DNA of 64,000 nt from Eremothecium cymbalariae DBVPG#7215 (GCF_000235365.1 NC_016453.1:558001-622000); one strand, 5' to 3'; counted from the first letter of the stretch, positions 39,459 through 49,683 are shown. Notes: generated from the sequence alone by a model not told the origin. Numbers and translations are program-made.

Positions 39459-40477
39459 TGTATTTTCTTGTTATTATTTGATCTTCTTGGTTATTATGTA
39501 TATAACTTGACCCACGAAACGTTGATTAATCAGATACTAGATATATATATAATACAGGAAATAAATAAAATAAAGTAAAAACTGTAACGCCAAGAAGAAG
39601 GGAAAGAAAGAGCGGAAAAAATATTACTAGGGAAAGGGCAACAACCACGACAGAACTACGTATAAATAGTCCTTGTTCGTCAGATTCCCTCTATTCTTCA
39701 ACCTATTTATACTTCGTCCGTTCTTATTGGACGTACATAATACTTCCGCGTAACTAGTTAGTATAATAGTAATAATTACTAGTAATTACTAGTATAACAT
39801 ATTATGGTACGGGCTGCTATCGTGCTGCACATTTCGCTTCTTTGTTCATAGATGTACTAGGAATTTCGCTAGAAAACCGGCCGCTGTCTTCGCTGTGTGT
39901 ACTGCCGAATCCGTTGTTGTGTTTTCTGGGTCCGCTTGCCGTTCTCAAACTTTCGCCAGCTCAGAAACAGCCGCCCAAGTGTGAGAAGGTCTCGGACCGG
40001 TGTACGGTCTGGCGTATTCGCACGGTGCCTTATCCTATACTATGCTACCTCTCTCTCTCTATCTTTCTGGAGCTACTTTGGTGCTAGTTGTAGTGCATGT
40101 TTTCGCGTTGTAATGACTCCAACAAGGCAAAATATGTAGTAAGGAACCGTATTATAATTGTGTTTTTACGTGCAGCAAGTAAGTGGCTAGAAAGTTTACT
40201 AATCTGGATTGTTGAACTTGGAAAACTATTTAACTGCTGAGCTTAAGACAGGAATATACCCTCTGTATCTTTTCTCAATTGAAGTTTACGTGTATGTTTT
40301 GTTTATAGTTCGTGTTTTCGTTTTCTTTTGTTCTTTTGGATAGCTGGTTTATTTTCTTGAGTGATTGATTTATCTCATTTTATTTTCTTTCATTTATTAG
40401 GATTTCAAAGAAAACTGTCTCTCGTTGAAAAGATAGTAATATTAATACACCACAACATCAACTAAATATCGATTATA
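39459..40477. promoter_or_regulatory. divergent H2A/H2B promoter
   Basis: 1019 bp. A TATA-like element for H2A is on the minus strand at 39703-39711 (TATAAATAG). A near-match to the Spt10 histone UAS (RTTCCN6TTCNC), GTTCTCAAACTTTCGC at 39941-39956, has one mismatch. Short open frames inside (39842-40139) are low-complexity and not gene-like. A CT-repeat is near 40050. Confidence 0.55.
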
Positions 40478-40861
40478 ATGGCACCAAAGGCTGAAAAGAA
40501 ACCTGCTTCCAAGGCACCAGCTGCTAAGAAAACCACAACGTCCGCTGATGTTTCCAAGAAGAGGACCAAGACCAGAAAGGAGACTTACTCTTCTTATATT
40601 TACAAGGTTTTGAAGCAAACACATCCAGATACTGGTATTTCTCAAAAGTCTATGTCTATTTTGAATTCATTTGTCAATGATATCTTTGAGAGAATCGCTT
40701 CTGAAGCTTCCAAATTGGCTGCTTATAACAAGAAGTCTACTATTTCTGCTAGAGAAATCCAAACGGCTGTTAGATTGATTTTGCCAGGTGAATTAGCAAA
40801 GCATGCTGTATCTGAAGGTACTAGAGCTGTTACCAAGTATTCTTCTTCTACTCAAGCTTGA
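40478..40861 (+). CDS. HTB1: histone H2B
   Basis: 127 aa. The Lys/Ala-rich tail is followed by [26 protein letters not shown], the histone fold, and the C-terminal helix [19 protein letters not shown], whose lysine (AVTKYSS) is the Bre1 ubiquitination site. The N-terminal tail is a few residues shorter than in S. cerevisiae and differs in detail; the fold is nearly invariant. It corresponds to YBL002W/YDR224C. Confidence 0.98.
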   Translation: MAPKAEKKPASKAPAAKKTTTSADVSKKRTKTRKETYSSYIYKVLKQTHPDTGISQKSMSILNSFVNDIFERIASEASKLAAYNKKSTISAREIQTAVRLILPGELAKHAVSEGTRAVTKYSSSTQA

Positions 40862-41169
40862 GTGCCTGGATTATCATGTGTTAATTTGAAGGAGTTGTAA
40901 TGGGCCTGCTTTTTATCAACTTTTGCTTTGGGTTTGCAGTCGCTTCAAGAATTTGGGACTATGTATAGTCTTTGAGAGTGTGTGAAAGAGTTGGTCCCCT
41001 ATATCTTCATGATTTTGTATTATTAAGATTTTTTAAAGTTTTCAGGGCTTTTATAGTTTTATAATAATTGGTTATATAAACTTGAGTAAATGTATATTAG
41101 ATACGAAGTTTGATACTATTCATAGTTATTTCTTCTGCTCTGCTGTTAGTCTTTCGTCAGAATGCTTTT
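40862..41169. terminator. convergent 3' region HTB1/ECM15
   Basis: 308 bp between convergent stops. AT-rich tail sequences (tttttaaagttttcagg, tatataaac) are suitable for 3'-end formation of both genes. Nothing else seen. Confidence 0.4.
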
Positions 41170-41573
41170 TTAATCCATAATGTGCTTCATTTTATCCTTT
41201 AATGATTCAAGCTTTTCAACAGCAGTCTGGGATTTGTCCACTCTAGTGCCTAATCTTATTTCAGTGTGAATTCTTTTATGACCTAACTCGTCGTGACTGT
41301 ACTCATGTAACTCGCCGATCAAAGCCATAACCTCATCCCATGGACCTTCAATGGTTGTTCCAAAGGAGTGTACGGTGCTTTTCAAATCAGAAGCAAGAAT
41401 CCTCTTTTCGATCTTCGCAACATAACTTGACACACTTGGATCACTGGTACCTAGCTATGAAAAATTAATAGCTGTTAGTATATATTATTCGACCGATCCA
41501 GTTGGTTCTGGGAATACTAAACTTAACTTACAGGAACCATGCAGATGTCAGCTAACGTATAAAGCTTGGTCAT
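41170..41573 (-). CDS. ECM15: Ecm15, MTH1187/YkoF-type thiamine-binding-like protein (spliced)
   Basis: Exon 1 is 41573-41532 (14 codons, [14 protein letters not shown]) and exon 2 is 41454-41170, giving 108 aa. The join reads MVPLGTSDPS, which aligns with MVPIGTDSAS in S. cerevisiae Ecm15 (YBL001C). Exon 2 has [28 protein letters not shown], typical of the DUF77 family (ferredoxin-like fold, tetrameric, possibly thiamine-binding). The cellular role is poorly known. It lies next to the centromere, as YBL001C lies next to CEN2. Confidence 0.94.
41455..41531 (-). other. spliceosomal intron in ECM15
   Basis: 77 bp with donor GTAAGT, a perfect TACTAAC branch site (41480-41474, branch A at 41475) and acceptor CATAG 20 nt after the branch A. 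All three are consensus and the join is in frame. The S. cerevisiae orthologue has no intron. Confidence 0.93.
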
Positions 41574-43043
41574 TGTGATTTAATATGGACTCTCGCTTCG
41601 TAAAGGGAGCTGCTAACCGTTCTTGTGGTTAACTATTTAATTATGCATCAAGAAATCCCTTTTTTCGTCTATTGGCTTAACATATATATATACAACTGTT
41701 TATCCATCACATGATTAGATGACATGTAAATCATCATATAGTTAATTAATCTAAAAATATTCAATTTACAGTTACCATATTGATCAAATATTGATGCACT
41801 AATCCTTTTCTGATTTGTCGTAATGTTTAATATTTTTGAAATCTAATGTTCTTTTTCTTCATTTATTATCGATTTATGTTGGGAACCGTTGAGCAAAGTG
41901 ACAATCGAGAGGAGAAATTCATTGATCGTCTACCATCCATGGTTCATTTCACTAATAAATAGAAACCGTATAATTATTTAATTAAATAATAATAATTTTA
42001 TATAATAATTTATTATAATAGTTATATGTGAAACGTAACATCCATATTTCGGATGTTACGTTCAAATACATAAATATATATATTTAGAAGAATAATTTAT
42101 ATATTATATTATTTTTAATATCTAATTATAATGGATGTAAAACCCTAGAAATATACTAGGGTTTTACACCATATAAGATACCCTTATAGGGGAATATACA
42201 ATATATATATATATTAATAATATTTATATCAAGTAATTATTTAAGATATAACATTATAATAATATTCTTAGGTATTATAATAATAATATTCTTAGGTATT
42301 ATAATAATAATATTTTAAGGTATTATAAATATAATAATATTTTACATTAAATATATAACCTAGCAATCTTTCCGTTCAACAAACAGGAGCTATTCTCTAC
42401 TTTGCGTAACTCACCCCCTTCCCTTTTGATACCCATTAATTAATTATTCACTAGAACTAACGGAAACCAGTAATTGCTCTCCCTAATGATCTACATCCTA
42501 TAGAACTATTTTAAGTCTCCAAACAAGCACGAATAGTCTATGTTTAACTTTAAAATTCGAAACAAAATAAATATCAATGTATACATATATCTAATTATTT
42601 TTCTACTCATTGATAATAAAACTACCGTCTGGGCAGTTGATATGAGAAAATCGTATACTAATTAATAGAAATATAATGTAATTCAGCTAAAATCATCCCA
42701 GTAAGTGCCATAACAGATGAATTTATTAAACATAAGCTTGATAACTTAAATATATTTCTTGGCCTCTGTACCGTTAACCTAACGTTGGTAAACTTATTTA
42801 ATAAATATAGAGGTAGACACTACGCATTTTATGAGTAATTGTGTTTCTTCGATAACAAAGAAAACGCGTTTATTGGCTCTATAAATATAATAATTTTTAG
42901 TAAGTAATTCAGAATTACTTAGTCCATATTGAATGAATTGTCTTTAAAAACGCTTACTTGCCCGCTACCTGTACTTCAAGTTATGCATTTACTCATATTA
43001 TTATTATTGACTTAGATTAAAATCAGAAAAACACGAAAATTTA
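41574..43043. other. gene-free pericentromeric AT-rich DNA (left side)
   Basis: About 1.5 kb with no credible coding frame. The first ~150 bp should hold the ECM15 promoter. From about 41960 to 42360 it becomes almost pure A/T with hairpins and tandem repeats (annotated separately). The rest is irregular AT-rich sequence of ordinary complexity. Confidence 0.7.
42032..42345. repeat. hairpin and 24-bp tandem-repeat block, mitochondrial-DNA-like
   Basis: Three GC-containing palindromes sit in nearly pure AT: AACGTAACATCC (42032-42043) with its complement at 42051-42062; TGTAAAACCCTAG (42136-42148) with its complement at 42156-42168; and CCCT/AGGG at 42181-42191. The first two have 7-bp loops. 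Then three 24-bp tandem units (starting 42261, 42285, 42309) share the core AATATTCTTAGGTATT, followed by a partial fourth. The pattern resembles GC-cluster-bearing intergenic mtDNA, suggesting a nuclear mtDNA insertion. Confidence 0.75.
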
Positions 43044-43068
43044 TTTTATCTTCGGAACACAAAAAACA
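43044..43068 (-). other. CDEIII (CBF3 site) of the centromere
   Basis: Minus strand: TGTTTTTT followed by GTGTTCCGAAGATAAAA. It matches the TGTTT(T/A)TG..TTCCGAA....AAA consensus, with the essential CCG at 43055-43053 and an A-rich right half. Confidence 0.9.
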
Positions 43069-43233
43069 TTTATATAATTTAAAGAATATAAAGACCACTA
43101 TATAAATAAAACCAATATAGCTGATGATACATTTAATACATTTAATAAAAGAATAAAATGCTTTAATAAAGTTTATTATATTTAAAAGATTAAATATAAT
43201 AATATATTTATAACTAAATAATATTTAGATAAG
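43069..43233 (-). other. CDEII of the centromere
   Basis: 165 bp with 21 G/C bases by my count, about 87% A+T, between CDEI and CDEIII. This is the segment expected to wrap the Cse4 nucleosome. Confidence 0.88.
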
Positions 43234-43241
43234 CACGTGAT
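43234..43241 (-). other. CDEI (Cbf1 site) of the centromere
   Basis: ATCACGTG on the minus strand, an exact match to RTCACRTG. It is the only such match in the gene-free interval. Confidence 0.9.
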
Positions 43242-43878
43242 TAAATATACAACGTTTACTTATTCATATTATTCAATAAAGAAATAACTAATAACTATAA
43301 TTCGTTAAACTTTGCATTAAGAAGTTAGAGCTACAATAAGCTGTAATTCATGGCAGTAGATAAATATTAGTTAGATATAGGTAGTTATCATTATATATTG
43401 CTTACTATATTTATTGTTATTTTAATTCAATTTAATGTAATTTAATAATATAAATAATAAATTAAAAAAATTATAATTTTTAAATTGTTGATTTTTGTTT
43501 AATTAACTAATATTTTTATCTTATAGATCAGATATTTTTCCGTTATAGAAAGTTTATGGAATAGATAGATAAATACAAAAATATCAAAAAAACCAATATA
43601 AGCTGTAAAAATATGGAAATAAATCAATTTCCTAAATATGGCTACGTATATTATTTCTCGTATAAATTGTATTAAAAATACATTAATGAATCAAAATTAA
43701 ATCAGGGTGACGATAGTGAAAGAAGTAAAACTATATGTAATTTTCCTATTGTCAGGATTACAACAATCTTTTTGTTCGTTTTTATTTTTTATTTGAATTT
43801 TATTTCAAGTACTGTCTTTCCTATCCATGATATCAAGCCTTTATTCGTTTTTGATATAATATATATTGGCCAGTTTTT
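43242..43878. other. gene-free AT-rich DNA between centromere and NTH1 3' end
   Basis: 637 bp, mostly A/T, without gene-like frames. K. lactis centromeres have a further conserved element, CDE0, outside CDEI; I cannot point to its equivalent here. The NTH1 3' end lies at the right border. Confidence 0.55.
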
Positions 43879-46095
43879 CTAGGCCAAAGCATATCTTACC
43901 TTTTCATCTCTCTTCATGCTTGAGAAAAATATATTTGGGAGTGTGCAAGTAGCTAAAGCTCTTTTAGCATAGGTATTCATAAACTTCAATCCCAATATGT
44001 AACTAGTGTTCACCCAGCCAAAACCTTCTGTAGCCACACCTTTAAAATCTGCGCCCTGGTTACCATATTCTGCATCAACCCTATGAGGATCAGTCCTCTT
44101 AGTAACGTCATATTTCTCCACGACTATACCATTATAATCCACAAAAGCTTTAGTCATCAAAAATAACCACCTATATGCTAGCCTTCTGGCTTCTCCGGTG
44201 AAACCATAATTGTCCAATCCACCCCACGCCAATATTTGATGCGGTGCCCAGCCGTAAGGGTAGTCCCACTGCCTATTAGGTCTATTGATAGTGATTTCAC
44301 CTCTAGATTCTTCAGTGCAAGCTACTAAACCACCAAACATTTCTAATCTTGGTAGTGCTTTTTGAATCATTGTATTAGATTGTTCTTGAGTGGCCAACCC
44401 GGCCCACATAGACCAAAATGTAGTAGCAGAATGATATGAAGTGCGTTGCTTAGTCTTTACGTTATAATCATAAAAGAAACCTGTATCTTCATCCCACAAG
44501 TATTTCGTAATTCTTTGTTTTCTTGCTTCTGCAAGTGATTCCCAATATGAAGAATTAGTTGTGTCACCAAAATGATCCGTGCAGTTGTCATCAAAATAAT
44601 TAGCAATTACATTTGCAATATCTTTTTCGTACTTGTATAATAAGGAGTTCAAATCGATTGTTGCCAAGTATGCACAGACACCTTCCAACCTATAACTTGT
44701 GTCATGTCCACTTTCTCTAACGGCGCGATCATGTAAAAAGAATTCATCCAATTCCGGCTCAATAACTTCTCCAGCATCATACATGCGTCTGAGCTCTGGA
44801 ATTGAAACATTATGTTTCGATGCAAATTTTCTACAAATGGCGTCAAAATGGTCTGCCTCAGTCTCTGGAGGGATACCCATACCATCCGGATGATAGCACG
44901 AAAGGCCAGTTGCCTTGTCATATCTTGGTTCCGCTGTCCACACAGATTTATATTCCTTAATAGCTGCCTGAAATGCTCTCTTCAAAAAATCAATTGCCAT
45001 TGGATTCTGATCACCACCTAGTTTTTCAAACACCTTTAAAGCCATGTCCGTCAAAAAGGGGGGTTGCGACCGACACAAATAGTAGCTCCTGTTTGCATTC
45101 AAAATTTTACCATAATGTTGAATTTCAAAGATAAAATGCTCAACCATACCACGTGCAAGATCCACTTTGTTGCATTCCAAAAGACCCAAAGCCATCAAAT
45201 AGGAATCCCAGCCATACAACTCATTGAACCTACCTCCGGGAACCACATAAGGAAACCCAACCAACGAAGTTTCACCACTAATAGGATCCATGTGCCTTTC
45301 CATCGCCAACGCCAACAACCCTGGAGTCTCATTCAAAGACTTCACATACTCTGGCGTGATCACCTCCGGTAAATACTTGACCTCCAAATTCAAAGATGGA
45401 TTATAATGTGCACACTCAATGAAAAATGCATACTGTTCATCACACCCATGAGGAACGTATATCCGCGGAATTTTGGCACCTGGCTTGTTAATCTTATTAT
45501 CTGCTGCAATAACCGCAATGCTGTTATAATCAATACGTCTAGTCAAACAGTTCCAAAATTGATTATTAATTAGCCTTGTCAATCTACTAACAGGATCCTC
45601 GTTCAACCGCGCCTCATCTAGAATGACCTGTTTCCTCCCGAAATTTTTCGCTAGCGTTAATTCTTGCAACAAATTTGATAGCATATAGGTACCGCGGATT
45701 TGCACGTGCCTGTAACCATTAGAGTTCGCCGTACCGACACGGATCATTTTCGGCCCAGTGTCTTCAATGGTAATCTGATAGTTGCCATCCGTGTCTTCAC
45801 TCTCCAACAACTCTTCCAAAGTTCTATCCACATCCTTAATATAAAATTTCCTATGTCCAGAACTAGCAAGCATAGAGTCATCCTCCGAGCCCCGCCGCTT
45901 AATGGCATGCTTCTTATCTAAAAACTTGAAATTGGACACATTATCAATTATACTCATGGTACGTGTCCTCGAAAACTTATTCGGATGCTTCTGCTTACGG
46001 GGGTCCGTCGATGGACCATAATAAATCTCTGGCGTGGAATAAGGATCGTGTAATTCACTCATCGAAGTGTTCCGCTTTGGAGCACCTTGTATCAT
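43879..46095 (-). CDS. NTH1: neutral trehalase
   Basis: 738 aa, GH37 family. Both trehalase signatures are present: PGGRFNELYGWDSYLMALGLL and QWDYPYGWAPHQILAWGG. The N-terminal regulatory region has PKA-type sites RTRTMS (Ser48) and RRGS (Ser70), equivalent to those that recruit 14-3-3 (Bmh1/2). The calcium-binding-like loop DTDGNYQITIED (101-112) follows. It hydrolyses cytosolic trehalose to glucose on exit from stress or stationary phase. S. cerevisiae has two copies, NTH1 (YDR001C) and NTH2 (YBR001C); here one stands at the ancestral locus. Confidence 0.97.
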   Translation of the reverse strand: MIQGAPKRNTSMSELHDPYSTPEIYYGPSTDPRKQKHPNKFSRTRTMSIIDNVSNFKFLDKKHAIKRRGSEDDSMLASSGHRKFYIKDVDRTLEELLESEDTDGNYQITIEDTGPKMIRVGTANSNGYRHVQIRGTYMLSNLLQELTLAKNFGRKQVILDEARLNEDPVSRLTRLINNQFWNCLTRRIDYNSIAVIAADNKINKPGAKIPRIYVPHGCDEQYAFFIECAHYNPSLNLEVKYLPEVITPEYVKSLNETPGLLALAMERHMDPISGETSLVGFPYVVPGGRFNELYGWDSYLMALGLLECNKVDLARGMVEHFIFEIQHYGKILNANRSYYLCRSQPPFLTDMALKVFEKLGGDQNPMAIDFLKRAFQAAIKEYKSVWTAEPRYDKATGLSCYHPDGMGIPPETEADHFDAICRKFASKHNVSIPELRRMYDAGEVIEPELDEFFLHDRAVRESGHDTSYRLEGVCAYLATIDLNSLLYKYEKDIANVIANYFDDNCTDHFGDTTNSSYWESLAEARKQRITKYLWDEDTGFFYDYNVKTKQRTSYHSATTFWSMWAGLATQEQSNTMIQKALPRLEMFGGLVACTEESRGEITINRPNRQWDYPYGWAPHQILAWGGLDNYGFTGEARRLAYRWLFLMTKAFVDYNGIVVEKYDVTKRTDPHRVDAEYGNQGADFKGVATEGFGWVNTSYILGLKFMNTYAKRALATCTLPNIFFSSMKRDEKVRYALA

Positions 46096-47694
46096 TATAA
46101 TAGTGTTTTAATTTTGATTTTAATTTTTTTCTTTCAGTATTTTAAATCAAATTCAAAAACAAGCGTATATTTTGTAGTTCCCAAATAATCAAAAAAACTA
46201 AAATATAACCTTAATATAATAATATAACTTTCCTTCGTGGTAGAAAGGTATTAGAGAAAATATAATGAAGAAGAAGAAGAAGAAGCAGCTAATGTTTTCT
46301 TAGTATTACTATTAGTGTTATTATTATTATTATTATTATAATTTCGCACAACAATTAAAATAAAAAGGATCCCAAATCAAATTTAATATTTTTGATGCTT
46401 CCTGTTTTTTCCCTCTTCAACCGTGCTTCTCCCTTAATATATATAATATTATTATATCACCTTCTCGCTCAAATCAAGATTCCAGTAGATAATAATAGAA
46501 TACGTGAATTAAGGCAAACGCAAAAACAATGAGATTACCGTTCTCTTATGATAATAATAATAATAACTCAATGGGTCTTCTTCAAAAACAAAAAGGCAAA
46601 AACTAATAAATAATAGTAATAAGCAATACAACGACAATGAAAAAAATTAAAACCCTTTAGGAACACTTCAGCTGTTTTGAGTTTGTGTATTTTCTCTTGG
46701 TATTTCTGTTTGTATTTTGTATTCTGTATTCTGTATTAATTAATTTATTAATTAATTAATGAAAAAAAGAACCTTGTGTTAAACTGGCTGGCTGGCTTCT
46801 GGCTAACTGACTGACTGCTTTACGAGATCGAGACCCACTATAAATATCTCAGTTGATGACGTTACAACAAAAAAACTCAACGGAATACCTCTGAGTCAAC
46901 CTTGCTGTAGCACACAAGCTCGTTTTTCTGCTGTTTGTTGTTCTGCTGTTCTACTTACTGGTTCTAATGTTCTGCTGTTCTGTTCTTGTGGAACGTACAG
47001 CTTATTTCGGAATGGCATCGCCGTGCGCAATGCGTTGGAATTTTTTTTTTAGTAGGAACCATGCAAACCTCGACAGACAGACAGAGAGAGACACGCATAT
47101 ACAGACACACAGGGAAGCCGTAAATAAATAGAAAATCCGAGAGAGAAAAAACCCCTCCACTCTTCCTGCTTTCCGTGCTTTCTCCCTGCTTCTCATATTC
47201 CTTCACTCTTCCTTCTGTCCGTCCAGAAATAAAAAACGTGTGGCGGTGTGGTGTATTGTGTATATGTGTTTTTGTCCGCTACGTATAAAACGATACAAGT
47301 CGATCTTCGGCACGTGACCATACACAGCCGTGCCGTCCGGAGCGATGACAGCTGTGTGTACACAAAATTTTTCGTCTCTTTGCCTCCGGAACAAATAAAC
47401 AACAAAATTTGCCACTCGGATTCGCTGCCTGTTTTTGAAAGAAAAATCCAAAAATTACAGCGGTTTTTTCTCCCTTTCCTTACGGGAAAGGGAGGGAGGA
47501 ATCTTGGGAATATTTTTTAATTTTTTATGGATAAACCGTGCACTTCTTGATATGTTTTAGCAGATTTCGCTCTTCTTTCCTTCTTGTTATCCCATTCTTT
47601 CCGTTTCAAAGCTCCTGGTCCCCCTTCCCCTTCCTTTAGTTTGGTTAGGGACGATATTTTAAAAGAAGAGTACCGTTATAGATATTAAGGAGTG
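46096..47694. promoter_or_regulatory. long divergent promoter NTH1/YRB1
   Basis: 1.6 kb. The NTH1-proximal half is packed with AAG, TTA/TAA and TTAAT microsatellites (about 46266-46340, 46550-46566, 46738-46760). A CRE-like TGACGT is at 46857-46862. TTCTGCTGTT-type copies cluster at 46925-46985. A Cbf1 core CACGTG is at 47311-47316. A T10 run is at 47041-47050. Short open frames inside are compositionally biased and not gene-like. Confidence 0.5.
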
Positions 47695-48423
47695 ATGTCT
47701 CAAGAAGCAGAAGTAACAAAAGCAGCCTCCTCTTCTACAGAGGAGTCTGGGGGGTTGAAGCCTCCTACAGCGTCGGTATTTTCGATGTTTGGTGGTAAGA
47801 AACCAGGAAAAGAGAACAAGACGGACGATGCAGCAACGTCTAGTGCATCCGCCGGTGCGGGTGCTGCAGGAGCAGCAGCAACAGAAGCAGAATCAGGAGC
47901 CGCAGCAGTGGCAGGAACAGGAGCATCAGCGTCTGCTCTCAATAGTAGTGTGAGTAAGGAGAAACAAAGCGGGGAAGAGGAGACACCTGAATCCCCGGAT
48001 GTCCATTACGAGCCTGTTGTAACTTTGGAGAAGGTTGAGGTCAAGACGATGGAGGAGAATGAGGATGTGATTTTTAAATGTAGGGCTAAGTTATTTAGGT
48101 TTGATGGAGAGAATAAGGAGTGGAAGGAGAGGGGTACTGGGGATGTTAAGTTTTTGAAGAGCAAGGAGGGTGGTGGTAAGGTTCGGTTGTTGATGAGGAG
48201 AGACAAGACTTTAAAGGTGTGCGCTAACCATTATATCTCTCCGGATTATGTTTTGAAGCCCAATGTTGGATCTGATAGGTCCTGGGTTTATTCGTGTACT
48301 GCGGATGTTGCCGAGGGAGATCCTGAGGCTTTTACTTTTGCCATTCGATTTGGTAACAAGGAGAATGCTGAAAAATTCAAGGAAGAATTCGAGAAGGCTC
48401 AACATTTGAACAAGAAGAACTGA
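47695..48423 (+). CDS. YRB1: Yrb1, Ran-binding protein (RanBP1)
   Basis: 242 aa from the ATG at 47695 (S. cerevisiae 201 aa, YDR002W). The C-terminal RanBD1 domain (about 105-240) has [51 protein letters not shown] and [24 protein letters not shown]. It binds Gsp1-GTP and assists Rna1 in GTP hydrolysis at the end of nuclear export. The N-terminal extension, rich in Ala/Gly/Ser/Glu and more GC-rich than its neighbours, accounts for the extra length. It is convergent with RER2. Confidence 0.96.
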   Translation: MSQEAEVTKAASSSTEESGGLKPPTASVFSMFGGKKPGKENKTDDAATSSASAGAGAAGAAATEAESGAAAVAGTGASASALNSSVSKEKQSGEEETPESPDVHYEPVVTLEKVEVKTMEENEDVIFKCRAKLFRFDGENKEWKERGTGDVKFLKSKEGGGKVRLLMRRDKTLKVCANHYISPDYVLKPNVGSDRSWVYSCTADVAEGDPEAFTFAIRFGNKENAEKFKEEFEKAQHLNKKN

Positions 48424-48837
48424 TCTGATGATGGTGGTCGTGTGTGTAGGGTTCTTTATAGAACAAACAAAGAAAATAGTATTTTAGTGTAGTAGTGGTG
48501 GCCTGCTGTTTTTGGATATTGTCCATGTTTTTAGAGTGCCAGGAGACAGAAGACGATAATCAAACAGAACAGAACGGAATATATTGCATTTTGTGAGATG
48601 GCAGGCTTTGCAGATATCATACATCTATGTACACCTATTTATACCTATGTATATACACTATGGCCTGCCCTTGAATATTTTGGATTTAAATTTAACGACG
48701 ACAACGACAACGACAACAACAACAATAATAATACAACAAATAACAATAAATAATTATGACGATTTGTTTTTGTATGTATTTTTCAAAATGGAGCTTCATT
48801 ATTATCACGATAATCTTGGAAAACGACTTTACGTCTT
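48424..48837. other. convergent 3' region YRB1/RER2
   Basis: 414 bp. It holds a short CGACAA microsatellite passing into AAC/AAT triplets (about 48697-48735). No gene signature; an open frame running into RER2 on the opposite strand is a shadow. Confidence 0.45.
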
Positions 48838-49683
48838 TTACCTCTCCTTTTTATCATCATCATTTCCCTCATCGAAATCGCTGTCATCTTGTGACTCGAA
48901 AGACTTTCTAAATGCAAACTTTAACAATATCCACGCCATTGTGAAGGGTCCAAATTCAGGCCAGAGACAGTCCAGCAACTCTATTATTACGCCCTTCTGG
49001 CAAACTTGCCATAGCAGAAAATCGCTTAATCTGCTGACTCCACTAGTCCGGATCAACAAATCTAATGAAGGTAAGTGGGCTGTATACATATGAGCATCGA
49101 GCGCAGTATCGTTTACCTCGTTATCCTGTAACAACCCATCGTTTTGGGCATCTGCTACGGTGCTTTTTATCGAGTGTAGAATCTCCCCTCTTCCTGTATA
49201 TGGGATACAAACATTCAACACAGCTCTAGTATTTTTCTCAGTAATCTTCTCTGCTCTCTCCATTTCTTCCTGTAAATCGGTAGGCAACAATGACCTGTCT
49301 CCGATAATACAAATCCGAATGCCATATTTCGACGCAAGCTCTCCATGCTCAGTTATTTGAATAACTCTCTCTTTAGCTAATTCCATCAAGGAATTAATCT
49401 CAAATGCACTTCTCTTGAAATTTTCCACTGAAAAGGCAAAAACAGTTGCCGTTTTCACACCAGAAGCATAACAAAGCTCTAAAACCTTGTTCATACTCAC
49501 GAAGCCTGCACTGTGGCCCTCTCTTACTTCTATATTATGTCTTCTTGCATACCTTCTATTACCATCCATAATAAACGCTACATGTTGAGGAACTTTACCT
49601 GATGCTCTTATTGTCCTGGAAAACGTATTCTTAAGGTATTCCAGCAATTGAGAATTAAGGGGTATTGTATTTGAATCGAACAT
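48838..49683 (-). CDS. RER2: Rer2-type cis-prenyltransferase (dehydrodolichyl diphosphate synthase)
   Basis: 281 aa (S. cerevisiae Rer2 286 aa, YBR002C). UPP-synthase motifs are [14 protein letters not shown] (catalytic Asp40), the [12 protein letters not shown] block, and [18 protein letters not shown] with [18 protein letters not shown] near the C-terminus. It elongates farnesyl-PP with isopentenyl-PP at the ER to make dolichol for N-glycosylation and GPI synthesis. GPI18 and COQ1, close by, use dolichol-linked mannose and related polyprenyl chemistry, but clustering in yeast need not be functional. Confidence 0.96.
   Translation of the reverse strand: MFDSNTIPLNSQLLEYLKNTFSRTIRASGKVPQHVAFIMDGNRRYARRHNIEVREGHSAGFVSMNKVLELCYASGVKTATVFAFSVENFKRSAFEINSLMELAKERVIQITEHGELASKYGIRICIIGDRSLLPTDLQEEMERAEKITEKNTRAVLNVCIPYTGRGEILHSIKSTVADAQNDGLLQDNEVNDTALDAHMYTAHLPSLDLLIRTSGVSRLSDFLLWQVCQKGVIIELLDCLWPEFGPFTMAWILLKFAFRKSFESQDDSDFDEGNDDDKKER

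Larger units (their letters stand above)
43044..43241 (-). other. CEN: point centromere (CDEI-CDEII-CDEIII)
   Basis: Read on the minus strand it has CDEI, an AT-rich CDEII of about 165 bp and a CDEIII with the obligatory CCG, in correct order and orientation. It lies between ECM15 and NTH1, where CEN2 (ECM15-NTH2) and CEN4 (RMD1-NTH1) lie in S. cerevisiae. The CDEII length is about twice that of S. cerevisiae and matches the roughly 160-bp class described for K. lactis. Confidence 0.93.

Noticed and set aside
39842..40139. Two overlapping open frames in the H2A/H2B promoter
   Set aside because: Low complexity, no motif, inside a known divergent promoter.
41574..43878. Possible Ty/LTR remnant in the AT-rich pericentromere
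   Set aside because: No TG...CA-bounded direct repeats, tRNA-primer site, target duplication or reverse-transcriptase frame.
46964..47520. Several short frames on both strands in the NTH1/YRB1 promoter
   Set aside because: Compositionally biased, mutually overlapping and without similarity to any family I know.
48584..49093. 169-codon plus-strand frame over the YRB1-RER2 interval
   Set aside because: Mostly antisense to conserved RER2 sequence, with a Thr-run from a microsatellite.
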